From Pyxicephalus adspersus (Eukaryota > Chordata > Amphibia > Anura > Pyxicephalidae): a stretch of DNA of 64,000 bases. Position numbers and translations under genes: made by a program. The DNA lies in NCBI RefSeq assembly GCF_032062135.1, contig NC_092858.1, positions 126,562,818-126,626,817 of the forward strand, read 5' to 3'. Shown here piece after piece: positions 59,601 through 64,000 of this stretch. Under the pieces are notes generated by a model. That model was not told the origin of the DNA and did no database searches. It worked only from the letters and a program-made list of their open reading frames with translations. The first letter of the stretch is position 1, and every line of letters starts with the position of its first letter.

Positions 59601-62360
59601 ATGTTCCTATTTTCTAATATCTTGTAGACACTTCAGTCTAATATTGATCAGTCTCTAGGAAAATGCATGTTTGGTTCATGGTCTATTGGTTTTTAATCTT
59701 AAAGAATAATGCTTTACTAAAAATACTGGGCCTGATTCATTAATGCTCTCCAAGACTGGAGAAGATAGACATCATGATAGAGATGTAAGGACTATCGACC
59801 GCTACGGAATCGACTATAGTATTTTCTAAAAGTGATTTGCCATTTGTTGGCAAATGTTTTCAATCTTGGACCAGATCCATTCCAGGTTTTCTGGATCACC
59901 CAGGTTCACTGATGAAAGTAAGTGTATCTTCTTCCATTTTGGAGGGCCTTAATAAATCAGGATCAATGTATATAAATACTTCAGCTATAGCTGGGAGACA
60001 AATACCACTACTTTTTGGAGTATAAAACATTCTAATTTGTGCATCATTTCTACACTATGGGGTGTGTTTATAATGAAGTGAGCCTGACATTACCATAACA
60101 TTCCATGGTTGAGAATCTACCGGGTCCATATGTTTTAATGAAAAAGATTATATATATATAATGCATATATCAGCTTAAAAATAATGTATATTTTGTGCAA
60201 AGTACAAATACCTGGTCCAGTTCCATTCACATAGCCATTGACTGTGTACTTTACTGGCCTCCCTGTTGTGGGAATAGCCTGCCAACTTTTACTTTCATCA
60301 AACACCCCAAACAACAGGACAAACTCTTTGTTAAAGTTCTTTGGGGTTCCATCACTATTCAGACTTCCTAAGAGGAGAAAAAAGGCATAACATAATAATA
60401 ATAAGTTAGTTGCATGTGATATATACAAATCTATTTACCTTAATATAGTAATCTCCCACCATTAAAAATAATCTGCCCAGTGCTCCCTGAGCTGTTCCAT
60501 GCCTTCTTCATGTACTCTCACAGGTAACTAAAGTTTTTATACTGCTGGAACAACCTCCCAACCCCAACTACATAAACTTGTAATCTTAACATTTTGAAGG
60601 TATACATTTAGGCAATGAAAGAACATACATTTCTGTTACAGCATTCTGTTGTCACTCTCTTTACTACTTCAACTGACAACAAATGTGTCCCCATTCCAAA
60701 ACAAATTTTTGGAGCAGTAACAAAGTCATTGATATATGGCGCCCAAGGATAATTTATATGAATGGTCTACTTGAAAGTTTTCATAATTTTTCAGAATGCC
60801 TTTACTGAATTTTTTACTGAACGCCTTGTAACGCCTAACCAAACACTGAATTACAATATTAAAAAACAAAAAAACAAAAGATGAGCAGAATGTATATAAA
60901 TGTATATCCTGCTTTCCAGATCTGTGTACAACACTAGTCACAGAATAACATTAAAGTCAGCTCAGTAAAAATCTGGAGCTGTAATCTGGAGCACCACCTG
61001 CTTGTTGTAAATTGTAAATATGAAATTCTTATTCTTATTATTAATTAACAGTATTTATTTAGCACCAACATATTACCCAGCGCTGTACACTAAATAGGGG
61101 TTGCAAATGACAGACAGATACAGACAGTGACACAAGAGGAGGAGAGGACCCTGTCTAGAAAAGCTCACAATCTAGGTGATACTAAATATATAATACAAAT
61201 ATTTTTAAAAATCATATAAAACAATACTACACATTGCTTTTAAACGGTTAAAAAGCAAGATGTTTAAAAAGAATGACATCATAACCTGTTTTTTGTTATG
61301 TTGTTTTTGTTATGTTTTGTTCATTTTTTTTGTAACCTTTTAGTTCACAATCAAAGTGAGGCTGATTTATAAACCACTCGCTGTATCTGCCACAGTATAT
61401 TCAGATTGTCAGAGACTTCACTTTTGCTTAATCAACATGAATATGGATGGGTGTGAAAAGGCACAGAGAGATCTTGCACATTTGATGCACATCTATGCAC
61501 TGAAGCATGTGCCTTTTGCCATGTGCCATGTGCTTATTTAAACTCTTCCTAATGCTTGGCTAATCATAATCAGCCCTAATTAACTCCTTCTTAATATCCT
61601 TTCTCTGATATTAGCTATTTGTTTTCTGCTACTTTGAGCTGGGAATCTTCATTTAATAAACTGTAACTGTGTTTACTTTAAATACCCATCATCCAGATGA
61701 AAAATAAATTAACAGGGATTTGTTTATCATTGAATATTTGAAGTGTATCTTCGTCAGTTTATTAGGTGAACATTTTCATCCCCTTTAGTAAATTTGGCAG
61801 ATAGAGTACCCTTTTCAATACCCTGAACTTTTGGATGGTGCATGAAATGCAAATGAGGATAGGCAATGGAACCTTTATTTCCAATACAAATGGTGCCAAG
61901 AAGGTATGGGAGTACCATTCTGCATGTCTTCTCTGTATATAGGAGCAAAGAATGCCTCTCGCTTCTCACTTGTGATAGAAGTACCTAGGTCTGTGTGGTA
62001 GTTGGAATAGTCCCAGCACCTATCAGACTCACATCCCAAGCTGTACACTAGGCACAAATGGAATGCCTATACGTGCATATGATCACATTTAGGAACCAAC
62101 ACTTTTCCATCAACAGCATAATTTATTCCTTTGGAAACGCAAATTACCTGTTTTACATATCAGCAATGCACCAATCAATCCAGAGTTCAGATCCTTTACC
62201 ATGTTCTCTGCAGAATAGTAAATGCTAGTAAGACAGTCAGGGTCATCTTCTTTGGGCCCCATCTTTTCTGTGATATCCCAGATATAGGTATAAGTTTGGC
62301 CTGGTAACACTGAATCATCAGATTTTTCCAGTGTAGAGGTCCCATCAGCATATTTTGCCC
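30451..62360 (-). CDS. F5: F5, coagulation factor V (5' end outside window), B domain with in-frame stops
   Basis: Plasma cofactor of factor Xa; thrombin-cleaved FVa assembles prothrombinase on phospholipid. Twenty-three coding exons are visible, about 1,760 codons, equivalent to human exons 4-25 with exon 13 in two parts. Domain order is A1 (from [13 protein letters not shown]), A2, B, A3 ([16 protein letters not shown]), C1 (ECNFPLGL) and C2 (CSAPLGLEN to ELYGCNI, stop at 30451). Exon lengths match the factor V/VIII pattern (213, 222 and 210 nt). Thrombin-type sites NIR|SLRN, SPR|GF and HYLR|TSKG align with human Arg709, 1018 and 1545, and STR|GLQ with the APC site Arg506. Exon 13a contains TAA (49590), TAA (49512) and TAG (49029) in frame, so as read only a heavy-chain-like product could be made. 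Human F5 has 2,224 residues; the frog gene is shorter mainly in B. Confidence 0.95.
31670..32290. repeat. Pyrimidine-rich degenerate minisatellite
   Basis: Recurrent CAGCACCCAGC, CCCCTTCCATCTTGCA phrases with irregular spacing fill ~600 bp of F5 intron 24 and run to within a few bases of the exon 24 donor at 32293. Confidence 0.7.
32294..32476 (-). CDS. F5: F5 exon 24 equivalent, C2
   Basis: 183 nt, phase 0 at both ends. Encodes [20 protein letters not shown] and [12 protein letters not shown] to TSMEK. Acceptor CATACAG, donor AAG|GTAAAA. Confidence 0.95.
33702..33853 (-). CDS. F5: F5 exon 23 equivalent, start of C2
   Basis: 152 nt. Encodes [20 protein letters not shown] to SVNAWQAK. The membrane-spike motif SWW of human (Trp2063/2064) reads SSWY here, so one Trp is replaced by Tyr. 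Donor AAG|GTATAT. Confidence 0.95.
34328..34690 (-). other. Open frame in F5 intron 22, possible degraded lectin-like exon
   Basis: A 115-codon open frame reads [23 protein letters not shown], a [14 protein letters not shown] segment and KKKIIFEM. The order recalls the second half of a C-type lectin domain (WIG..., C...C..., WICE), but the key residues are mostly replaced. Could be chance or another mobile element. Confidence 0.2.
34785..34929 (-). CDS. F5: F5 exon 22 equivalent, end of C1
   Basis: 145 nt. Encodes [34 protein letters not shown] and ELLGCEING. Acceptor CTTTGCAG, donor AATG|GTAAGG, phase 1. Confidence 0.95.
35430..35562. repeat. SINE-like 'AGCGCCAACATATTACACAGCGC' repeat, copy 1
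   Basis: TATTTATATAGCGCCAACAT, CAGCGCTATACATTAG, GCAGACAGATACAAG and GACACAGGAGGAGG match copies at 43,880, 48,228 and 61,046. A common frog dispersed repeat. Confidence 0.75.
35634..35690. repeat. (TA)n microsatellite
   Basis: Uninterrupted TA run of about 27 units in F5 intron 21. Confidence 0.95.
35952..36107 (-). CDS. F5: F5 exon 21 equivalent, C1
   Basis: 156 nt, phase 0. Encodes [19 protein letters not shown] and [17 protein letters not shown] to SSSLHK. Acceptor ATTTAG|GTG, donor AAG|GTATGC. Confidence 0.95.
36236..37545 (-). mobile_element. LINE-1-type ORF2 3' fragment
   Basis: Minus-strand translation reads [55 protein letters not shown] and [10 protein letters not shown], then decays with stops beyond 36,830. 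This is the region after the reverse transcriptase domain in vertebrate L1/Tx1 ORF2 proteins. A 5'-truncated, dead insertion in F5 intron 20, same strand as the gene. Confidence 0.8.
37860..38265. repeat. Dispersed element with CTTAAAGCGGAAC-like ends, copy 3
   Basis: Starts CTAAAGCGGACCTATCA and ends GTTCCACTTTAAG, imperfect inverted termini. Central CCTGAGATCGGGCAATGTGT resembles the core of the copies at 11,815 and 17,222. Confidence 0.5.
38731..38825 (-). CDS. F5: F5 exon 20 equivalent, C1
   Basis: 95 nt. Encodes [18 protein letters not shown] to SSLPWIQ. Acceptor TTTTTAG|ATT, donor CAG|GTATGT. Confidence 0.95.
39500..39800. mobile_element. 'TACACACG' MITE, copy 2
   Basis: Left end AGGCTGCATACACATGTAC, right end GATGTGTGTACGTAGCCTCA, an inverted pair. 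Internal CATGATCGTTTCCAGCGA and GCTGTACACACAGCACCATG match the copy at 55,128. Confidence 0.75.
40170..40398. mobile_element. Palindromic MITE 'GGCCTGATTTATTAAAG', copy 2
   Basis: Left end GGCCTGATTTATAAAAGGTC, right end GCTTTAATAAATCAGGTCCA; the halves are inverted copies. F5 intron 19. Confidence 0.8.
41152..41223 (-). CDS. F5: F5 exon 19 equivalent, start of C1
   Basis: 72 nt. Encodes [19 protein letters not shown] and SHHI. Acceptor TTTTTTAG|AAT; donor ATAG|GTAGGT chosen because it keeps phase with YWEPK in the next exon. Confidence 0.93.
41399..41515 (-). CDS. F5: F5 exon 18 equivalent, end of A3
   Basis: 117 nt. Encodes [19 protein letters not shown] and [18 protein letters not shown]. 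Donor GCAG|GTAAGG. Confidence 0.95.
42457..42636 (-). CDS. F5: F5 exon 17 equivalent, A3
   Basis: 180 nt. Encodes [33 protein letters not shown] and [11 protein letters not shown]. Acceptor CTTTCAG|CTA, donor CCAG|GTATAT. Confidence 0.95.
43030..43262. mobile_element. Palindromic MITE 'GGCCTGATTTATTAAAG', copy 3
   Basis: AGATGGACTATCATGGG in the left half mirrors CCCACAATAGTCTATCTTC in the right; the right end is CTTTAATAAATCAGGCCCA. F5 intron 16. Confidence 0.75.
43880..44000. repeat. SINE-like 'CAGCGCTGTACA' repeat, copy 2
   Basis: AGTATTTACATAGCACCAAC, CAGCGCTGTACATTTAATAG and GACAGTGACACAGGAGGAG, as in the copy at 61,046. Confidence 0.75.
44061..44277 (-). CDS. F5: F5 exon 16 equivalent, A3
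   Basis: 217 nt. Encodes [37 protein letters not shown] to CHTFH. Acceptor GAATAG|GAA, donor CATG|GTATGA. Confidence 0.95.
44471..44707 (-). CDS. F5: F5 exon 15 equivalent, A3
   Basis: 237 nt, phase 0. Encodes [20 protein letters not shown] and [12 protein letters not shown]. Acceptor GTGGTAG|GTG, donor CTA|GTAAGA. Confidence 0.95.
45229..45403 (-). CDS. F5: F5 exon 14 equivalent, start of A3
   Basis: 175 nt. Encodes [37 protein letters not shown] and DVIQ. Acceptor TTTAAAG|GTAC, donor CAG|GTGAAT. Confidence 0.95.
45762..45890. repeat. SINE-like repeat, opposite strand
   Basis: CTAGATTGTAAGGTCCTCC, TGTCTTGTCTCTACTGTATT, GTACAGCACCATGG and GGTGCTATATGAATAC follow the series of the reverse complement of the CAGCGCTGTACA family. 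Confidence 0.55.
46935..47687 (-). CDS. F5: F5 exon 13b, C-terminal B domain
   Basis: 753 nt, fully open. Acceptor ATTCACAG|C, donor ATAAG|GTAATA. Encodes [18 protein letters not shown], a lysine-rich block ([18 protein letters not shown] to KIKEKR), the thrombin-type site FSPR|GFNPR (Arg codon 47240-47242), an acidic block ([14 protein letters not shown]), then HYLR|TSKG (Arg codon 47012-47014) and [14 protein letters not shown]. The basic and acidic blocks match the human B-domain elements that keep FV inactive and bind TFPI. In human this is one exon with 13a; here a ~1.2 kb intron intervenes. Confidence 0.9.
48228..48288. repeat. SINE-like 'AGCGCTAACATACTGCACAGCGC' repeat, fragment
   Basis: AGTATTTATATAGCGCTAAC and CACAGCGCTTTACAAAG. 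It lies in the intron that splits the B domain, supporting its intronic status. Confidence 0.7.
48889..49984 (-). CDS. F5: F5 exon 13a, end of A2 and N-terminal B domain, three in-frame stops
   Basis: Acceptor TACTGCAG|GTG; donor read as CTTGG|GTATGC (exact base not certain; the phase fits exon 13b). Encodes [33 protein letters not shown], an acidic stretch, the thrombin site MFNIR|SLRN (Arg codon 49752-49754) and ELNLTALA. Then TAA at 49590-49592, TAA at 49512-49514 and TAG at 49029-49031 interrupt one continuous frame. Between them the sequence remains coding-like, rich in Asn-X-Ser/Thr and acid residues, with no frameshift. All three could arise from Gln codons by single C-to-T changes. 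Confidence 0.88.
50225..50310. mobile_element. Palindromic MITE, right half only
   Basis: GGTTTGATGGCTCACCCAG, TTTCTCATGACAGTCTAT, AGAGCTTTAAGAAATCAAAT match the right half of the seven-member family. Confidence 0.6.
50617..50836. mobile_element. Palindromic MITE 'GGCCTGATTTATTAAAG', copy 5
   Basis: GCGCCTGATTTATTAAAGCT on the left and GAGCTTTAATAAATCAGGTC on the right, with GATACACTTTCATCAGTGAA mirrored by TTCACTGATGAAAGTGTATC: one of the best-preserved hairpins. F5 intron 12. Confidence 0.85.
51478..51687 (-). CDS. F5: F5 exon 12 equivalent, A2
   Basis: 210 nt, the same length as the matching factor VIII exon. Encodes [47 protein letters not shown] and EMNNLG. Donor CTAG|GTAAGT. Confidence 0.95.
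52532..52676 (-). CDS. F5: F5 exon 11 equivalent, A2
   Basis: 145 nt. Encodes [20 protein letters not shown] to HNSYVIN. Acceptor CCACTCAG|GAA, donor AACA|GTAAGT. Confidence 0.95.
53113..53324 (-). CDS. F5: F5 exon 10 equivalent, A2
   Basis: 212 nt. Encodes [46 protein letters not shown] and LSTR|GLQ. The Arg (codon 53122-53124) aligns with human Arg506, the activated protein C site mutated in factor V Leiden. Confidence 0.95.
53545..53690. repeat. Dispersed repeat 'AGATGGCACTGTGTC', copy 1
   Basis: AGATGGCACTGTGTCTTCATG and TAAACCAAGATT recur in the same order at 56,810-56,945. Confidence 0.6.
54624..54720 (-). CDS. F5: F5 exon 9 equivalent, A2
   Basis: 97 nt. Encodes [20 protein letters not shown] to APNLK. 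Acceptor TTTCAG|GTT, donor AAAG|GTCTGA. Confidence 0.95.
54828..55022. mobile_element. 'TACACACG' MITE, copy 3
   Basis: Left end AAGGCTATGTACACACGTCAG, right end GCGTGTGTACATAGACTTTA. Internal AAAGATCCTTTCCAACAACA matches the neighbour at 55,128. Confidence 0.8.
55128..55462. mobile_element. 'TACACACG' MITE, copy 4 (fullest)
   Basis: Left end AAAGCTGCATACACACGTG, right end GGGCGTGTGTCCATAGCTTAA. Contains inverted AACGACTA/TCGTCGTCCATGG-type blocks and is much more GC-rich than its surroundings. F5 intron 8. Confidence 0.8.
55588..55817. mobile_element. Palindromic MITE 'GGCCTGATTTATTAAAG', copy 6
   Basis: ATTAATTAAAGCTTTCCTAG on the left, AGTCTTGAGAATTCAGGCCC on the right; inverted halves, more diverged. 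F5 intron 8. Confidence 0.7.
55941..56088 (-). CDS. F5: F5 exon 8 equivalent, start of A2
   Basis: 148 nt. Encodes [20 protein letters not shown] and [19 protein letters not shown]. Acceptor TTTTTTAG|CAC, donor ATG|GTATGT. Confidence 0.95.
56810..56945. repeat. Dispersed repeat 'AGATGGCACTGTGTC', copy 2
   Basis: AGTAGATGGCACTGTGTCCT to GAGTATAAACCAAGATTTTT, paired with 53,545-53,690. Confidence 0.6.
57109..57262 (-). CDS. F5: F5 exon 7 equivalent, end of A1
   Basis: 154 nt. Encodes [40 protein letters not shown] basic NKERRK stretch replaces the human region holding the APC site Arg306. Donor CACAAG|GTAATA. Confidence 0.95.
57902..58365. mobile_element. MITE with TACAGGTAGTCC terminal inverted repeats, copy 2
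   Basis: Left end TACAGGTGGTCCCCGGGTTA, right end TCCTTAACTCGAGGACTACC then TGTA. Longer than copy 1 (22703-23023) by about 140 bp of interior sequence. F5 intron 6. Confidence 0.85.
59042..59263 (-). CDS. F5: F5 exon 6 equivalent, A1
   Basis: 222 nt. Encodes [53 protein letters not shown]. Acceptor TTTTTCAG|ATT, donor GAAG|GTGAGA. Confidence 0.95.
59727..59967. mobile_element. Palindromic MITE 'GGCCTGATTTATTAAAG', copy 7
   Basis: GGGCCTGATTCATTAATGCT left, GGCCTTAATAAATCAGGATC right. The left half carries a short unrelated change near 59,780-59,815. F5 intron 5. Confidence 0.75.
60212..60367 (-). CDS. F5: F5 exon 5 equivalent, A1
   Basis: 156 nt. Encodes [28 protein letters not shown] and [12 protein letters not shown]. 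Acceptor CCTCTTAG|GAA, donor CCAG|GTATTT. Confidence 0.95.
61046..61182. repeat. SINE-like 'CAGCGCTGTACA' repeat, copy 4
   Basis: AACAGTATTTATTTAGCACC, CAGCGCTGTACACTAAATAG, GGGTTGCAAATGACAGACAG and AAGCTCACAATCTAG: the most complete copy. Confidence 0.8.
62148..62360 (-). CDS. F5: F5 exon 4 equivalent, A1 (first exon in window)
   Basis: 213 nt, the same length as factor VIII exon 4. Encodes [58 protein letters not shown] and ALLICKT. Acceptor TTTTTTAG|GGG. Exons 1-3 are not in the remaining 1.6 kb. Confidence 0.95.
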
Positions 62361-62579
62361 CTAAAAAAAAGTTTAAAGATATTTTTGTAAAAAATTATTT
62401 GGTATTGACAATTCACTAATACTGTAAACCTGTGGCTTGCAGGTACCAATCCCAGGACTCTTTAGAGAGAGTTTTTTTTCTACATTTTTAATTCTGAGGG
62501 AAAAAAAAGGAACTTTAGAAAGTTAAGTAATCACTGTCAATATTAATTATATATTATTTTTATCTGCAGTTCAAAACAC

Positions 62580-63112
62580 AATACCTTATTTTTTGCCGTA
62601 TAAGACGCACTTTTTCTTCCCCAAAACTGGGGGGGAAAAGTTGGTGCGTCTTATACGACAAATGTGTTATAAAATAATTAAAATAAGATACTCACCCGAT
62701 ACCCAATCCTGCGTGTGTCTCCTCTCCTCGCTGGCTGCAGCGTGTGTCTCCTCTCCTCCCTGGCTGCAGCGTGTGTCTCCTCCTGGCTGCAGTGCAGAGC
62801 GAAAGAAGCCGGCACAGCGCCCCCTGCTGATCCCTGCCCTAACTGCCATACAGTGGAAAAAAATGTAAGAACGGCACAGAGTGATCAGAAGGGGAATTTG
62901 AATGACAGAGTGATCAGAAAGGGAATTTGAAAGGTACAGAGTGATCAGAAAGGGAATTTTAATGGCACATGAGTGATCAGAAGGGGAATACCGGTATGAA
63001 TGGCACATGAGTGATCAGAAGGGGAATAATCTTTCAGATTCGTTTTTTTCTAGATTTTCCTCTTTTAAAATTGGGTGCGTCTTATATTCCGGTACGATAC
63101 GGTATATATTGA
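62580..63112. mobile_element. 'GTATAAGACGCAC' MITE with nested tandem repeats
   Basis: Left end has GCCGTATAAGACGCACTTTT and, inverted, GTGCGTCTTATACGACAAAT; the right end has GGGTGCGTCTTATATTCCGG and TACGATACGGTATA. Inside are two unrelated tandem arrays: about three units of GTGTGTCTCCTC...GGCTGCAG (62,712-62,795) and about five units of AGTGATCAGAAxGGGAAT (62,876-63,030). Confidence 0.75.
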
Positions 63113-64000
63113 TTATTTATCAATTTTCTCCTGCTATATACCTAAAATATTTATTTTCACTAGAAATCATTAGGTAAAAGTAAATCAATATTAATATTAG
63201 AAAAGACACTTAATGAAGACTGAAGTATATAATTGCCCCTTACATTGGAGGCCAATAGCAAAATGACCCCTATAGGGTGGTGGTAAGTAAAGTAATGCCC
63301 TCTAACCTTAGATATCAGTAGAAGAAAGGCAACCTTTATATTGGTGATCAAAAGTTTTGTCCTTAATATTGGTGGTGGATGTTGGTCAGAGATCAATATA
63401 TCCTTGCTAAAAGAACTTCCAGTAACCTTCGGAAGAACTCTAGGCTTCCGTGAAATCCTGGTTAAGTAAAGTTTCACTAAGGTTTCAGTAAGGTATCACT
63501 AGATGATAACCTGGGCTGTGCAGTGATGTCATGCTACTGTAACTTTTTTATTGTTTTTTTTTTTTATAAAGAATAACTGAACAGATTAATTTTAACACAA
63601 GGTTTATGCCTTTTTTTCTATTGTGCTTTTATTTTGTTTTAGAAACTTCCACTATACTTTGTAAACATTCTACTGGTTTCTTTTCTGTACTAGAATAGTT
63701 TGCTCACAGTGTGTTACAGAAGCTTTAACAAGTCTAATAGAGCTTACCTCTTTCCCTGGCTGTAGCATCTATCTAGCCTTTCTTTCCTTCCCTTACTGTC
63801 TCTGTCCCACCACTTTCATTCTTTGGTTTTCAGTACTTTTTTATGAGGCCAACTATAGTCTGCTTAGGAATGCCCACTTTTCCAGACCGAGAACCATCCA
63901 TCAGGACATTTTGTATTTGCATAACTTGTTCCAAGAGCCAGTCTGAGTCAAGGCAGAAGGCTTTGGAAAGCAGTACTAAGACAGGTGCTATTATGTTTTT
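63113..64000. other. F5 intron 3 (or 5' flank), nothing recognised
   Basis: No F5 exon 1-3 homology (signal peptide or the YREY...GLLGP region) is seen in any minus-strand frame. No repeat recognised. Confidence 0.5.

Noticed and set aside
62361..64000. F5 exons 1-3
   Set aside because: No frame on the minus strand shows the signal peptide or the N-terminal A1 motifs; they must lie beyond the window.

Overview
The window is vertebrate genomic DNA, most likely from a frog. It is AT-rich, its genes are split by many introns, and it is packed with short dispersed transposons. Several repeats resemble families I associate with ranid and related frogs: the TTAA-flanked 'CCTCCCTAGCGG' element, the 'GGCCTGATTTATTAAAGCTC' palindromic MITE, and the 'CATATTAC-CAGCGCTGTACA' SINE-like repeat. 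Two single-copy vertebrate genes anchor the window. Both lie on the minus strand, in the order and orientation of human 1q24: F5 (coagulation factor V), then SLC19A2 (thiamine transporter 1). The species call rests on memory of repeats and protein similarity, not on a search.

Layout. 1-5.3 kb holds a decayed mobile-element ORF (+) whose 5' leader is repeated upstream in inverted orientation. 5.3-9.4 kb is 3' flank of SLC19A2 with repeats. 9.48-21.5 kb holds all six SLC19A2 coding exons with consensus splice sites and correct phases; intron 1 carries a 1.5 kb foldback element and a ~110 bp minisatellite. 21.6-30.4 kb is intergenic: a zinc-knuckle retroelement relic, an array of TCACATGA motifs, a kinase retropseudogene and a solo LTR. 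30.45-62.36 kb holds F5 exons equivalent to human exons 4-25 (exon 13 in two pieces), coding most of A1, then A2-B-A3-C1-C2. The exons for the signal peptide and the N-terminus of A1 lie beyond 64,000.

The main surprise is isolated nonsense codons in otherwise well-preserved genes. SLC19A2 exon 2 has one in-frame TAA where a conserved tyrosine is expected. The F5 B-domain exon has three in-frame stops (TAA, TAA, TAG), the first about 53 codons after the thrombin site that ends the heavy chain. Flanking coding sequence and splice sites look intact. These could be real null alleles, recent pseudogenisation, unrecognised splicing in the B domain, or base errors. The frog B domain also carries an intron that the human exon 13 lacks and has no human-type nine-residue repeats. 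It does keep a basic block, an acidic block and all three thrombin-type sites.

In function, F5 encodes the cofactor of factor Xa in prothrombinase (liver/plasma) and SLC19A2 a plasma-membrane thiamine carrier. They are neighbours by old synteny, not by pathway. I did not find a new multi-gene system. The most open items are the nonsense codons, the head-to-head element with a CxxC-rich protein, and the motif array at 24.3 kb.
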